DNA from: a virus
DNA: 64,000 nucleotides
IMG/VR virus record: IMGVR_UViG_3300030098_004539
Span: 1 to 64,000 of that record
Strand: one strand, 5' to 3'
Shown here: one piece after another, positions 9,150 through 16,825 of the stretch
Layout: the number at the start of each line of letters is the position of its first letter
Position numbering within the stretch: position 1 is the first letter of the stretch
Notes under the pieces: model-generated
What the model saw: only the letters and a program-made list of their open reading frames with translations
Database searches by the model: none
What the model was told of the DNA's origin: nothing
Program-made: the position numbers and the translations under genes

Positions 9150-9560
9150 GTGGCAAAAGATAAAGCTAGAACTAAAGTTCCTTTAAATTCTCCTATGAGT
9201 AAAGATAGGAACCCCTCGTGGCGTAAAGACCAGTACTTAGACTCTAAGTACAAGGCTCCAGAAGCTGTGTGGCAACCCGCTAATCCTATTTTCCGCAGGT
9301 ACGCTAACGGTATGCTTGATTATGAGTATGCATGTGGAAAGATTTTTGACGCACTAGGGGTGGTTCAAGATCACGGATACCTTAGTGAGTTTGAAAAAGC
9401 TGCACTAAGCATCATTGTTCCAGGCATTGAGAACATTGGAGTGCCACCTAATGCCGTGGCTATGACAAAAGTTCGCCTTGCCCCAGAAGAAATAATGAAG
9501 CTTCGCATTATTGTCGCTCAAAAACAGAAAGACATTAAGAATTACCGTACAGGATGGTAA
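9150..9560 (+). CDS. Unknown 136-residue head-module protein
   Basis: The GTG start follows a good ribosome site (TAGGAGA, 9 bases upstream). The protein is mixed alpha/beta in appearance, with a basic N-terminus (KDKARTKVPLNSP) and an ordered remainder including YANGMLDYEYACGKIFDALG and a hydrophobic AALSIIVPGIENIGVPP. It ends in a helix rich in Lys/Gln and NYRTGW. Unlike its neighbours it has no clear x-K-(S/A)-L motif. No family recognised; location suggests a capsid-associated role. Confidence 0.7.
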   Translation: MAKDKARTKVPLNSPMSKDRNPSWRKDQYLDSKYKAPEAVWQPANPIFRRYANGMLDYEYACGKIFDALGVVQDHGYLSEFEKAALSIIVPGIENIGVPPNAVAMTKVRLAPEEIMKLRIIVAQKQKDIKNYRTGW

Positions 9561-9563
9561 GAA

Positions 9564-10184
9564 ATGCCCAAGGGCCTCTACATATTAGACGACGTGTTCA
9601 AAGGAATACGTGTTGCAGGGGGTACTCCTTTTTTTAGCGGAGCTAAAGGCAAAGCTAAAGGGGAGTTTGGAGGTCTTTATGTAGGCGGCTCGAAGGGAAA
9701 AACTTCGTACGGCCCTAAAGGCGGCCACATTAAAAAGATAAGTCCTACTACTGGAAAACCTATCTACTATAAGAAGTATGAAGGGAAACGTTCAGTAAAA
9801 GTAGCCACGCCCACTGAGGGCGGAGGACCTCCTGAAGGCTACTCCACTTATGAAGCACATCCAGAACACGTTATTGGGAGAACTGGTAACGGGCATGATA
9901 TTCACGCGTTCTCTGGTATTAATAATACGAAGCATTATAAGTGGGATGATCACCGGGACGCTAGCCACGCCCACTTTACTCTTGCACAACACTTAATGAA
10001 TGTGCTTCGAGATAGGGCAGGGGGCGGAAAAGATCTGTCGAAACTTCAAGGTTTGATAGACGCACACTCTAAATTTGCCCAACACCACCGCAAGGAGTCT
10101 ATTAAGGACTTGCTTCACGGTAAGCAAAAATCACGATCAGAAGAAGATTTAAGTCTTCGTAGAGACCCCAAAGGTGGTAAATGA
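9564..10184 (+). CDS. Unknown Gly/Lys- and His-rich head-module protein
   Basis: 206 residues. The N-terminal half is rich in Gly and Lys (FFSGAKGKAKGEFGGLYVGGSKGK, shortened). The middle has His-rich stretches (YEAHPEHVIGRTGNGHDIHAF, then KWDDHRDASHAHFTLAQH) that could bind metal. The C-terminal part is helical and charged. I recognise no known nuclease or protease motif with confidence. Its stop overlaps the next ATG (ATGA at 10181-10184), so the small gene downstream is translationally coupled. Confidence 0.68.
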   Translation: MPKGLYILDDVFKGIRVAGGTPFFSGAKGKAKGEFGGLYVGGSKGKTSYGPKGGHIKKISPTTGKPIYYKKYEGKRSVKVATPTEGGGPPEGYSTYEAHPEHVIGRTGNGHDIHAFSGINNTKHYKWDDHRDASHAHFTLAQHLMNVLRDRAGGGKDLSKLQGLIDAHSKFAQHHRKESIKDLLHGKQKSRSEEDLSLRRDPKGGK

Positions 10185-10357
10185 ACGTAGATTTTGAAAT
10201 TAATACCGTCAATATTTTGACAGGAGCGCTCAGAAAATCTCTTTCTGAACAAGACGATCCTGCAATGATTGCTATTAAATTATCTTTAATTAAAAGCGAC
10301 GTACAAAATATTAACGATGTAGAGAGATTGTTTAACAGGTTTTCAGTAGATGACTAA
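10181..10357 (+). CDS. Small unknown acidic protein (58 residues)
   Basis: ATG at 10181 overlaps the previous stop as ATGA, and its own stop overlaps the next ATG by 8 bases (10350-10357). The frame fills the only gap between two genes in a densely packed operon, which supports it being real. The protein begins MNVDFEINTVNILTGALRKS and is predicted helical, with a C-terminal segment NINDVERLFNRFSVDD. ALRKSLSEQ is a variant of the K-S-L motif seen in neighbours. No family recognised. Confidence 0.65.
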   Translation: MNVDFEINTVNILTGALRKSLSEQDDPAMIAIKLSLIKSDVQNINDVERLFNRFSVDD

Positions 10358-10799
10358 TAACCACCTTACAGACCAGCAAATACAGGAGCATTTAGATACG
10401 TTGTCTAAGTCTAAATCTCTAGAAAGCTACTGTAATAACTGCGGAGACTGCTGTAGCCCCAGTGTATTGGTTAAAAGTACTAGAACTTCTCCTTTTAAAG
10501 TACTAGTTAAAGATTTAAAGTGTAAGTTCAGTAAGTCTGTTAACGGAGACAATACGTGTACCGTGTATAATGAGAGATTCAATAAGGCTCCCTGGTGTTT
10601 AGACCTTAAGGGTATGATTAAGGGTGGAGTAGCCCCGCTACATTGCCCTTATGTAGAGACCTTGAAGGGTTATAGCCCTACGTTAGAGTTAAATGACCCT
10701 CAATATAAGACTGTATTACCTCTTCTTAAGAAAGCAGTCTCGGAGGGAGATGTTTCTCCTTTTGCCTCGTTAGACATTAAGACATTTTTAGGAGATTAA
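10350..10799 (+). CDS. CxxCxxCC (YkgJ/UPF0153-like) cysteine-cluster protein
   Basis: The protein has CNNCGDCC at residues 28-35, then LKCKF (Cys58), CTVYNERF (Cys70), PWCLDL (Cys83) and a last Cys99. This is the arrangement of the YkgJ/UPF0153 CxxCxxCC family, thought to bind zinc or iron; no biochemical role is firmly known. The usual RP after the second motif is RF here. It overlaps the upstream small gene by 8 bases and stands one base ahead of the paralogue pair. Similar proteins occur in many large phages, often without known role. A metal-dependent role in head assembly or host redox chemistry would be speculation. Confidence 0.82.
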   Translation: MTNNHLTDQQIQEHLDTLSKSKSLESYCNNCGDCCSPSVLVKSTRTSPFKVLVKDLKCKFSKSVNGDNTCTVYNERFNKAPWCLDLKGMIKGGVAPLHCPYVETLKGYSPTLELNDPQYKTVLPLLKKAVSEGDVSPFASLDIKTFLGD

Positions 10800-10800
10800 G

Positions 10801-11913
10801 ATGAGTTACTGGGATGCATCGTGTGACTTTCTTATTAAGAGTTTAGAAGATCTTAATAAAGCGAAACCTAAGCGGTCTAGTAAAACGCAATCTACTCCGG
10901 TTGATTCGCCGCAAACTAAGCTGAGTGAGTTTGAGAAGCAAACTCAAAAGTTTAAACCCGCAGATGCGAAAAAAGTTCATATAGGTGTGGAAGATCGTGC
11001 GAGGTTAAAAGCGGCCAAGGCCGGAACAACCTTTACACCTAAGCAGGGGGGTTCTGCTGGGAGGACGTTTACGGTCGTACCGTCTAAGTCGAAAGGTACG
11101 CCTCCTACTAAAAAAGAACGTATTGAGCTTGGACCACAGCCTCGTAGCTCACCAAATTATCGCCTGCAACCTGCCGGGGAAAAGGCTAGAGAACAGCGTA
11201 AGAGCCCTATCATGGATATGGTTATGGAAGGGAGGGATGACTCAGAAAAAGAATCTGTTTGGCCACAGGGTTTTAAATCTGCTGACACCTGGAACAAAAA
11301 AGTAAAAAAAGACTGGGACGAGGAAAAATCAAGTATATTGGATCACCTTTGGGGCGGAAGTAAGCAAACACGGAAACCGCCAGCACAGTTTGGTGCATAT
11401 GCTGACTTTAAAGAAAAAGCTAAAGAGTATCTTGGTAACAAGGCCGATAAATACTATTCGGGCATAAGATCTGGATCTGGTGGTGAAGGTAAATTTGGCG
11501 AGCTTACCGCTAAACAGAAAGCGATGATGGCGATCATAAAGCGCATGCCAAAGCATCAGCAAGATAGGATTAGAGATCACCATATAAAGCTAATGACGGG
11601 ACAAAAGTTGTCTCCGGCAGGAATTCGTACCAGGGTAGCGGCGCAAGTTGGAGCGTTTCAAAACCCAGAAGAGTTGAATAAATATGGTTGGGCGTATTTT
11701 AACCCTGATGTAGCTCAAATTATCGCGGTTAATTCTCTCACTGAGGGCGCTAGGAGGGCTTCGTCCGCCATTAAGAATATTGGTAGTGCGGTGGGTGAGA
11801 TTCTTTTTCAAAAAAATAGCAGTAAAAAACCTCGTCGCTTAAAAGCCTATAAAACTAAAAAGGAATGGGGACCCTCCGGGACCGATTTTGGAGACGACGA
11901 CTGGAAGCGGTGA
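10801..11913 (+). CDS. Head-module paralogue A (unknown function)
   Basis: 370 residues, basic. It starts MSYWDASCDFLIKSLEDLNK, nearly matching MSFWDDSSEILTKSLEPMVK of the next gene. Other aligned blocks are VHIGVEDRARLK, TFTPKQGGSAG, a helical segment near residues 237-260, and a late block IRTRVAAQVGAF with YFNPDVAQI. The pair is a tandem duplication. The segment IKSL (Lys13/Ser14) fits a protease-site motif, so the first 13 residues may be a removable tag. Ribosome site AGGAGATTAAG precedes the ATG. No known fold recognised; probably a capsid-internal or scaffold-linked protein. Confidence 0.78.
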   Translation: MSYWDASCDFLIKSLEDLNKAKPKRSSKTQSTPVDSPQTKLSEFEKQTQKFKPADAKKVHIGVEDRARLKAAKAGTTFTPKQGGSAGRTFTVVPSKSKGTPPTKKERIELGPQPRSSPNYRLQPAGEKAREQRKSPIMDMVMEGRDDSEKESVWPQGFKSADTWNKKVKKDWDEEKSSILDHLWGGSKQTRKPPAQFGAYADFKEKAKEYLGNKADKYYSGIRSGSGGEGKFGELTAKQKAMMAIIKRMPKHQQDRIRDHHIKLMTGQKLSPAGIRTRVAAQVGAFQNPEELNKYGWAYFNPDVAQIIAVNSLTEGARRASSAIKNIGSAVGEILFQKNSSKKPRRLKAYKTKKEWGPSGTDFGDDDWKR

Positions 11914-11926
11914 AGGAGTAATTAAG

Positions 11927-13057
11927 ATGAGTTTTTGGGACGATTCGTCAGAAATTTTGACTAAAAGTTTAGAACCGATGGTTAAGGCTAAACCTAAACC
12001 TAGGAAGCTGTCTGGGTTTGAGCAAAGCACGCTTGACTACAAGGACAAAGACAGCCCATCGGTTCATATGGGAGTAAAGGATCGCGCTCGACTAAAAAGG
12101 GTAACACCAACGTTCCCAATTGGCCCCGCAGGTAGCGGTAGTACTTTTACTCCTCAAGAAGGTGGATCTCAAGGCAAGACGCGGGTCGTTACAGACCGAA
12201 CCCCCGAAAAGGGTAAAATCCCTAGTGCTGAAGACTGGGCAAGACTCGGAAAGAAGGCGGCGGATGCAGCAAGTTTAGGGTTCAAAAAATTAAAACAGGA
12301 TGTGAAATCTGCGAATCCGCGCAGACTGAAAAAAGAAAGAATTATCAAAAAGGATACGGAAGAGGCTAAAGGCGTTAAACCGATGTCAGGCGCTGCCGAA
12401 GTAGTGAATAAAAAGACACGAGAGCAACACGAGAAAGACTCTCCCGGTTTCGGTAGTTTTCTTTTAGCCGCGTATGGGGCCGACGACCCTAAGAGCCCCA
12501 GAAGAGAAACTTTGCGTAAATTAAGTAACCTCGATAACGCAAAGTTTCGTAGGAATGTAGCCAAAAAGTTAGAAAACTCTTTAAATAACTTTAAACGGTA
12601 CCTAACAGGCAAAACTTCCGATGGAATTTTTGGTAAACCGCTTACTAGAGCACAAAAAAAGATAGGTGAGGTGTTTGAAGCGTTGCCTGAAAGTAAGAAA
12701 AAGAAAATTGCTGCACTGTACGCCGACAAACCTATGAGTTGGGGTGACTCCCTTACGGATTCCAGTTGGACTAAACCTCTCGGAAAGCTCGGAAATATTG
12801 AAAATCTAAGCGAAATGGGTGTCAAAACTCGCGCCAGAGGGGCAGCAGGATTAATTCAGTCAGAAAGAGACATCGGATTGATCCCACTTATGTTCAACCC
12901 AGACATGCACGCGTATCTAAACAATAGACCTTCGCCGGAAGGTCGCGCAGTTGCTCCTCTCCCAACAAAAAAGATGCGGAACCAATTTCAGTACTCGCCT
13001 AAATCGTTTCCTAAAGGCAAAAGCAGCTTCTCCATTAAAGAGCCTAAAAAGAGTTAA
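11927..13057 (+). CDS. Head-module paralogue B (unknown function)
   Basis: 376 residues. I chose ATG 11927 and not the in-frame ATG at 11888, because 11927 has a ribosome site (GGAGTAATTAAG), lies just past the stop of paralogue A, and gives an N-terminus aligned to that protein. Shared blocks are VHMGVKDRARLK, STFTPQEGGSQGK, VKTRARGAAG and MFNPDMHAYL. The middle differs: residues 90-230 are highly charged and have diverged. Lys13-Ser14-Leu15 in the N-terminal tag is kept in both copies, which argues that this site matters. Function unknown; likely the same structural process as paralogue A. Confidence 0.78.
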   Translation: MSFWDDSSEILTKSLEPMVKAKPKPRKLSGFEQSTLDYKDKDSPSVHMGVKDRARLKRVTPTFPIGPAGSGSTFTPQEGGSQGKTRVVTDRTPEKGKIPSAEDWARLGKKAADAASLGFKKLKQDVKSANPRRLKKERIIKKDTEEAKGVKPMSGAAEVVNKKTREQHEKDSPGFGSFLLAAYGADDPKSPRRETLRKLSNLDNAKFRRNVAKKLENSLNNFKRYLTGKTSDGIFGKPLTRAQKKIGEVFEALPESKKKKIAALYADKPMSWGDSLTDSSWTKPLGKLGNIENLSEMGVKTRARGAAGLIQSERDIGLIPLMFNPDMHAYLNNRPSPEGRAVAPLPTKKMRNQFQYSPKSFPKGKSSFSIKEPKKS

Positions 13058-13066
13058 GGATAAATA

Positions 13067-13840
13067 ATGTCAGATGAGACTTTAAATTTTAAATTTTGGA
13101 TGCCTTTAAGTAAGGCAAAGGCGTCTAAAGATGGAAAAGCGAGGATTATCGAAGGGATTGCCTCTACTCCAGACTTAGATCTTCAAAATGAACGGGTAAA
13201 CCAGTCCGGTATTAACTTTGATTACTTTATTAATCATGGATATTTTAACTGGGACCATAAATCTGGAGCAGAAAACAAGATTGGAGAACCTTGGGAGGTT
13301 AAAGTCACCCCTAAAGGGCTTTACGTTAAAGGTATTATTTACAAAGGTAAAAAAGTTGCCGATGACGTATGGGAACATATTCAGTCTTTAGCTCAAAATC
13401 CCGGATCTAAGAGAAAAGTGGGCTTTTCTCTCCAAGGAAAGACAGTACGGCGTAATGGAAACAGCATTTTAAAGTGCTGGCTGCAAGATATTGCCATTAC
13501 TACTGCCCCAATTAACTACAATACGTACTTAGACGTTGTTAAATCCTTCAGTAAATATGAGTGGGTAAACTCTGAACTAGAGAAGACTCTTTCTGCGGGC
13601 TACGGGCACGCAGGAGGCGGCGCACTCGTTCCAGAATCTCTCGACGATAAAGAACGAGATTTAAAATATGGGGATAAAAAAGACGGTAGGAACCCTGGTA
13701 ATAAAAATAATAAAATTATTACAAAGAAAAGTCTTGCCAATCTCATACAACGTCATTTAGGTTACTCAAAAGATACTTCTGGACAACTTTCAGACGTTAT
13801 CTTCCGCATGTCAGACATTAGGAGAAAACAGAATGGCTAG
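13067..13840 (+). CDS. Prohead maturation protease (HK97/herpesvirus-like serine protease)
   Basis: 257 residues. The core (about 25-160) has the fold signature of the phage prohead protease family: IEGIASTPDLDLQNE, then NWDH with probable catalytic His64, and GFSLQG with probable nucleophile Ser121, followed by DIAITTAPIN. It would cut scaffold and capsid N-termini inside the prohead. The C-terminal tail (residues 160-257) is not part of the core and contains LEKTLSAGYG and GGGALVPESLD, which mirror the capsid protein's N-terminal segment LSKALSAGYQ and GGSALRVESLE. This is probably an autocleavage or prohead-targeting tail. Position directly before the scaffold-like genes and the capsid gene supports the call. 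Its end overlaps the next ATG by 8 bases. Confidence 0.92.
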   Translation: MSDETLNFKFWMPLSKAKASKDGKARIIEGIASTPDLDLQNERVNQSGINFDYFINHGYFNWDHKSGAENKIGEPWEVKVTPKGLYVKGIIYKGKKVADDVWEHIQSLAQNPGSKRKVGFSLQGKTVRRNGNSILKCWLQDIAITTAPINYNTYLDVVKSFSKYEWVNSELEKTLSAGYGHAGGGALVPESLDDKERDLKYGDKKDGRNPGNKNNKIITKKSLANLIQRHLGYSKDTSGQLSDVIFRMSDIRRKQNG

Positions 13841-14603
13841 TCAAATCACACCGATGCAGCCTGGAAATCATCAGCCGATGGGCGTTGATTGGGCTGGCAC
13901 CGACGTAGAGAGTGAAGAGAACGCAGAAGACCGCGATAGCATGCCTAACGGCACAGACTATAAGCCGGTTAAAAAGAGTTATCGTCTTTACAAGTCTCTT
14001 ATCCAAGATGAAGACCTTTTAAAGGCTATGGATGAAGACGAAGAAGAGAAGGAAAAGCACTTTGAAGGTGCTATGAAGGACGATAAAGACCATATCGCTG
14101 CTTTAGAGCGAGATGAAGAGGAAGAGAAGCGGGACGAAGAAGACGCCAAAATGCGTAAGTCTTTCTTTGAGGTAGTAGAAGAGAATCCTGTTCTCCTAAA
14201 AGGAATTTCTAGCTCACCGTTCTTGTACGAGATGGTCAAATCCATCGGATACTCTTTCCTTAACTTAGAAGACCAGATTGGTACTCAGATGCTGCAAATG
14301 GACATGCATCATGACCAGTTTGCTAAGAGTGTCGATGGCGTTTTTGAAAATATGAGCAAAAGCTTAGGTTTCATTAATGACACGGCTGATCAAGTTGATA
14401 TGCACAAGTCTGTAAGTGCGGATGGAAATGTGCAGTATCTTGAGAAGGGTAACTTCAGCGGTGAGGCCGGTCCTTCTCAAGGACAAGTTCTTCAGGCCCT
14501 TGTTAAGGGTGTTGAAGCCGGTCACATTTCGCCCACGGAAGTGATTAAATTTGAAACTACTGGGGCGGTATCTCCGCATATCCAGAAAAGCCTTGGATTA
14601 TAG
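13833..14603 (+). CDS. Acidic scaffold-like protein, copy 1
   Basis: 256 residues, very acidic in the middle (DEDEEEKEK, RDEEEEKRDEEDAK), mostly helical, no enzyme motif. Residues 9-29 (QPGNHQPMGVDWAGTDVESE) are almost identical to a segment of the next gene. The C-terminal third also aligns (VLQALVKGVEAGHISPTEVIK against VIGALMKGVEAGTVSPLEIIK). Several x-K-S-(L) motifs occur: LYKSLIQ (Lys54), NMSKSLGF, DMHKSVSA and the terminal HIQKSLGL. Between protease and capsid genes, an acidic coiled protein with many cut sites is what a scaffolding protein looks like; that assignment is inferred. Ribosome site TAGGAGA precedes the ATG. Confidence 0.82.
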   Translation: MASQITPMQPGNHQPMGVDWAGTDVESEENAEDRDSMPNGTDYKPVKKSYRLYKSLIQDEDLLKAMDEDEEEKEKHFEGAMKDDKDHIAALERDEEEEKRDEEDAKMRKSFFEVVEENPVLLKGISSSPFLYEMVKSIGYSFLNLEDQIGTQMLQMDMHHDQFAKSVDGVFENMSKSLGFINDTADQVDMHKSVSADGNVQYLEKGNFSGEAGPSQGQVLQALVKGVEAGHISPTEVIKFETTGAVSPHIQKSLGL

Positions 14604-14614
14604 GAGAGATTAAG

Positions 14615-15376
14615 ATGTCTGACGGAATGTACGAATCAGAGATTCTAAAGTCGTTAGAGGCTTTAGATGAGATTCTGTCGAAAGCTAATCCTCATGTTCA
14701 AAATCTACAACCTGGAAATCATCAGCCTATGGGTGTTGATTGGGCCGGTACAGATGTAGAGAGTGAAGAGGATGAAAGCTACGCTGGTCACATCGCTGAG
14801 AATGGAACGGATTACGATCCTCCCAAGAGCGGTGGAAAGAAAAAGAAAAAGATGAGCAAGGCTTTCGAGGAAGCAGAAGAAAAAGAAGAGTTTGAAGAAG
14901 ACGAAGACGAAGACGAAGACGAGATGGACAAGGGGTATGGCTACGGCAAGTCCAGCGGGATGTCCAAAGGTGTCGAAGTCAGCGAGTTTCTTCACGAGCT
15001 TACGAAGTCTGTAGCTATTTACTGCTACGAATTAGAAGGCTTAATTACTAAGTCTTTAAATCAGATTCACGAGGAAAACGGTGCGATGTCGAAAGCTATC
15101 GCTGAAAACCTCGTCGCTCTAAACGATATTATCTCTAAATCACAAGATAATATCAATGAATACGCGGAGGGTCCTGCTCGGGGTCCGAAGAGTATGCTCG
15201 ATATGAGCAAGTCTATTTCTGGTTCGCAAGAGCCGGAGTTGTCCAAGAGTGTTGTTATCGGCGCTCTTATGAAAGGTGTTGAGGCTGGCACGGTTTCTCC
15301 TCTTGAGATCATCAAGGTGGAGCAGTTCGGCGTTCAAGCCATTAATCAAGATGTCGTCAAAAGTCTTTTAGCTTAG
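14615..15376 (+). CDS. Acidic scaffold-like protein, copy 2
   Basis: 253 residues, paralogue of the gene at 13833. It starts with a 30-residue extension containing ILKSLEALDEILSKANP (Lys12, Lys23), then LQPGNHQPMGVDWAGTDVES, an acidic run EEDEDEDEDEMD, helical regions with LITKSLNQ, GAMSKAIAE and ELSKSVVIG, and ends DVVKSLLA. These are the same motif positions as in copy 1. Two adjacent copies with an almost identical 20-residue block but diverged flanks suggest different partners sharing one docking element. Ribosome site TAGGAGAGATTAAG. Scaffold or protease-cleaved core protein is the most likely role, inferred from position and composition. Confidence 0.82.
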   Translation: MSDGMYESEILKSLEALDEILSKANPHVQNLQPGNHQPMGVDWAGTDVESEEDESYAGHIAENGTDYDPPKSGGKKKKKMSKAFEEAEEKEEFEEDEDEDEDEMDKGYGYGKSSGMSKGVEVSEFLHELTKSVAIYCYELEGLITKSLNQIHEENGAMSKAIAENLVALNDIISKSQDNINEYAEGPARGPKSMLDMSKSISGSQEPELSKSVVIGALMKGVEAGTVSPLEIIKVEQFGVQAINQDVVKSLLA

Positions 15377-15394
15377 GAACTAGGGAGAATTTAA

Positions 15395-16825
15395 ATGGTA
15401 CCTCAAATTAGCTTAGGAGACTACGACGGGCTGAACGGGTTCGGAACATCAACTACGGGAGATGTTAACGAACTGTCTAAGGCACTTAGCGCGGGATATC
15501 AGGTCTCTAATCAGACTGGTGGGTCTGCCCTTCGCGTTGAGAGTCTGGAAGCCAGCCTGAAAGTAGTCACATGGTCCAACAAACACATCAAGCTCTGGAA
15601 GAAGATTCCGAAGAGCCCAGCGTACTCAACGGTTGAGGAATACAACGTCCTTAGCCAGTACGGTGCAGCCGGAGCCTTTGGCTTCACGCGAGAGGGAGAG
15701 CTTCCTGGTACTCAGGACAGCACTTACACTCGTATGACTGCACTGGTGAAGTTCATTGGAACGACTCGTTCTGTGACTCACCCAGCTACGTTGGTTAATC
15801 CGGCACACGGAGATGTTATCGCTCTGGAGAACCAGAACGGTATCCTTTGGATGTTGGAGCGTGTTGAGGATTCACTCTTCCACGGTAACTCTGGTCTTGC
15901 CTTTGATGGTGAAGCAGAGCAGTGGGATGGTCTGGATGCTCTCATCAATAACGCTAACGTTATTGACCTTGAGGGACAGCCTCTTCAAGAAGCTGACATC
16001 GAAGAAGCCTCTAACTTGGTCATTGAAAACTACGGTTACCCCACGGACATGTTCCTTGGTACCCGTGCGATGAGTGACCTCGTCAAGACCTTCTACCCCC
16101 GCGAGCGCGTGAATATGCCTGCTCCTTCGGAAGGTAAGGTTGGTCTGTCGGTTACCTCGATGGCTACGCAAGCTGGAACGATTGAGTTCAACCCTGACGT
16201 CTTTATTCGTCAAGGTAAGCAGCCTCCTGCGGCTGCTACGAGCGCTAACGCTCCTGCTACTCCGGCGGCTATTGTTAACGGTGGTGCTGCTGGTACTGCA
16301 AGCTGGGCGAAGTCGCTTGGTGCTGCTGCTGGTGGATTTTCCTACGCAGTGACTGCATGTAACCGGTTTGGTGAGTCCGCTCCCGTTCTTTCGGCAACAT
16401 ACAATGTTGGCGCTGGATCGACGACGGCTAACGGTATTCAGGTTACTAACGCTGCTGCGATTGGTGCAAATCCTCCTGAGTTCTTTATCATCTACCGTAC
16501 GCGGAACATTGGTTCCGGTGGTGCAGCACCTGCGGACCTTTCTCAGTACAGTGAGATTGCTCGCGTGCGTTGTACCAACCAGGGCGCTGGTGTGATGGGT
16601 GTTCAAGCTCAAGACCTCAACGCTACTATGCCCTTCACGGAAACGGCTTACTTGGGAGAGCTTACCCCTTCGGTGCTCACCTTCCGTCAGCTTGCTCCTC
16701 TGATGCGTATGGATCTCGCGGTTCTGGCTCCTGCCTACCGTTGGATGATTATGCTCTACGGTACGCCTATCCTGTTTGCTCCGCGCAAGTGGGTCCGGTT
16801 GACCAATATTGGTCGCCTTAGCTAG
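15395..16825 (+). CDS. Major capsid protein with inserted Ig/FN3-like domain
   Basis: 476 residues, HK97-type capsid subunit by gene order and sequence character. The N-terminal segment holds ELSKALSAGYQ (Lys29-Ala30), a likely protease cut site, then GGSALRVESLEASLKVVTW, then the core with KIPKSPAYSTVEEYNVLSQYG. Residues about 276-400 differ in composition: Ala/Gly-rich linker, then FSYAVTACNRFGESAPVLSA and EFFIIYRTRN, the look of a fibronectin-III or Ig-like fold inserted late in the chain. The core resumes with LGELTPSVLTFRQLAPLMRM and ends at the Lys/Arg strand WVRLTNIGRLS. Base composition is richer in G and C than in neighbouring genes, as is common for highly expressed capsid genes. 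Ribosome site AGGGAGAATTTAA. Confidence 0.93.
   Translation: MVPQISLGDYDGLNGFGTSTTGDVNELSKALSAGYQVSNQTGGSALRVESLEASLKVVTWSNKHIKLWKKIPKSPAYSTVEEYNVLSQYGAAGAFGFTREGELPGTQDSTYTRMTALVKFIGTTRSVTHPATLVNPAHGDVIALENQNGILWMLERVEDSLFHGNSGLAFDGEAEQWDGLDALINNANVIDLEGQPLQEADIEEASNLVIENYGYPTDMFLGTRAMSDLVKTFYPRERVNMPAPSEGKVGLSVTSMATQAGTIEFNPDVFIRQGKQPPAAATSANAPATPAAIVNGGAAGTASWAKSLGAAAGGFSYAVTACNRFGESAPVLSATYNVGAGSTTANGIQVTNAAAIGANPPEFFIIYRTRNIGSGGAAPADLSQYSEIARVRCTNQGAGVMGVQAQDLNATMPFTETAYLGELTPSVLTFRQLAPLMRMDLAVLAPAYRWMIMLYGTPILFAPRKWVRLTNIGRLS

Noticed and set aside
11888-11926. Earlier in-frame ATG for paralogue B
   Set aside because: Adds 13 residues encoded inside the upstream gene without a ribosome site, and spoils the alignment with paralogue A.
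12169-12825. 218-residue minus-strand frame
   Set aside because: Lies fully inside paralogue B, which has a clear start, ribosome site and a sister gene.
15872-16612. Long minus-strand open frame opposite the capsid gene
   Set aside because: It is the shadow of a strongly coding gene with biased codons; it has no ribosome site, and its Arg/Ser/Thr-rich product is typical of antisense frames.
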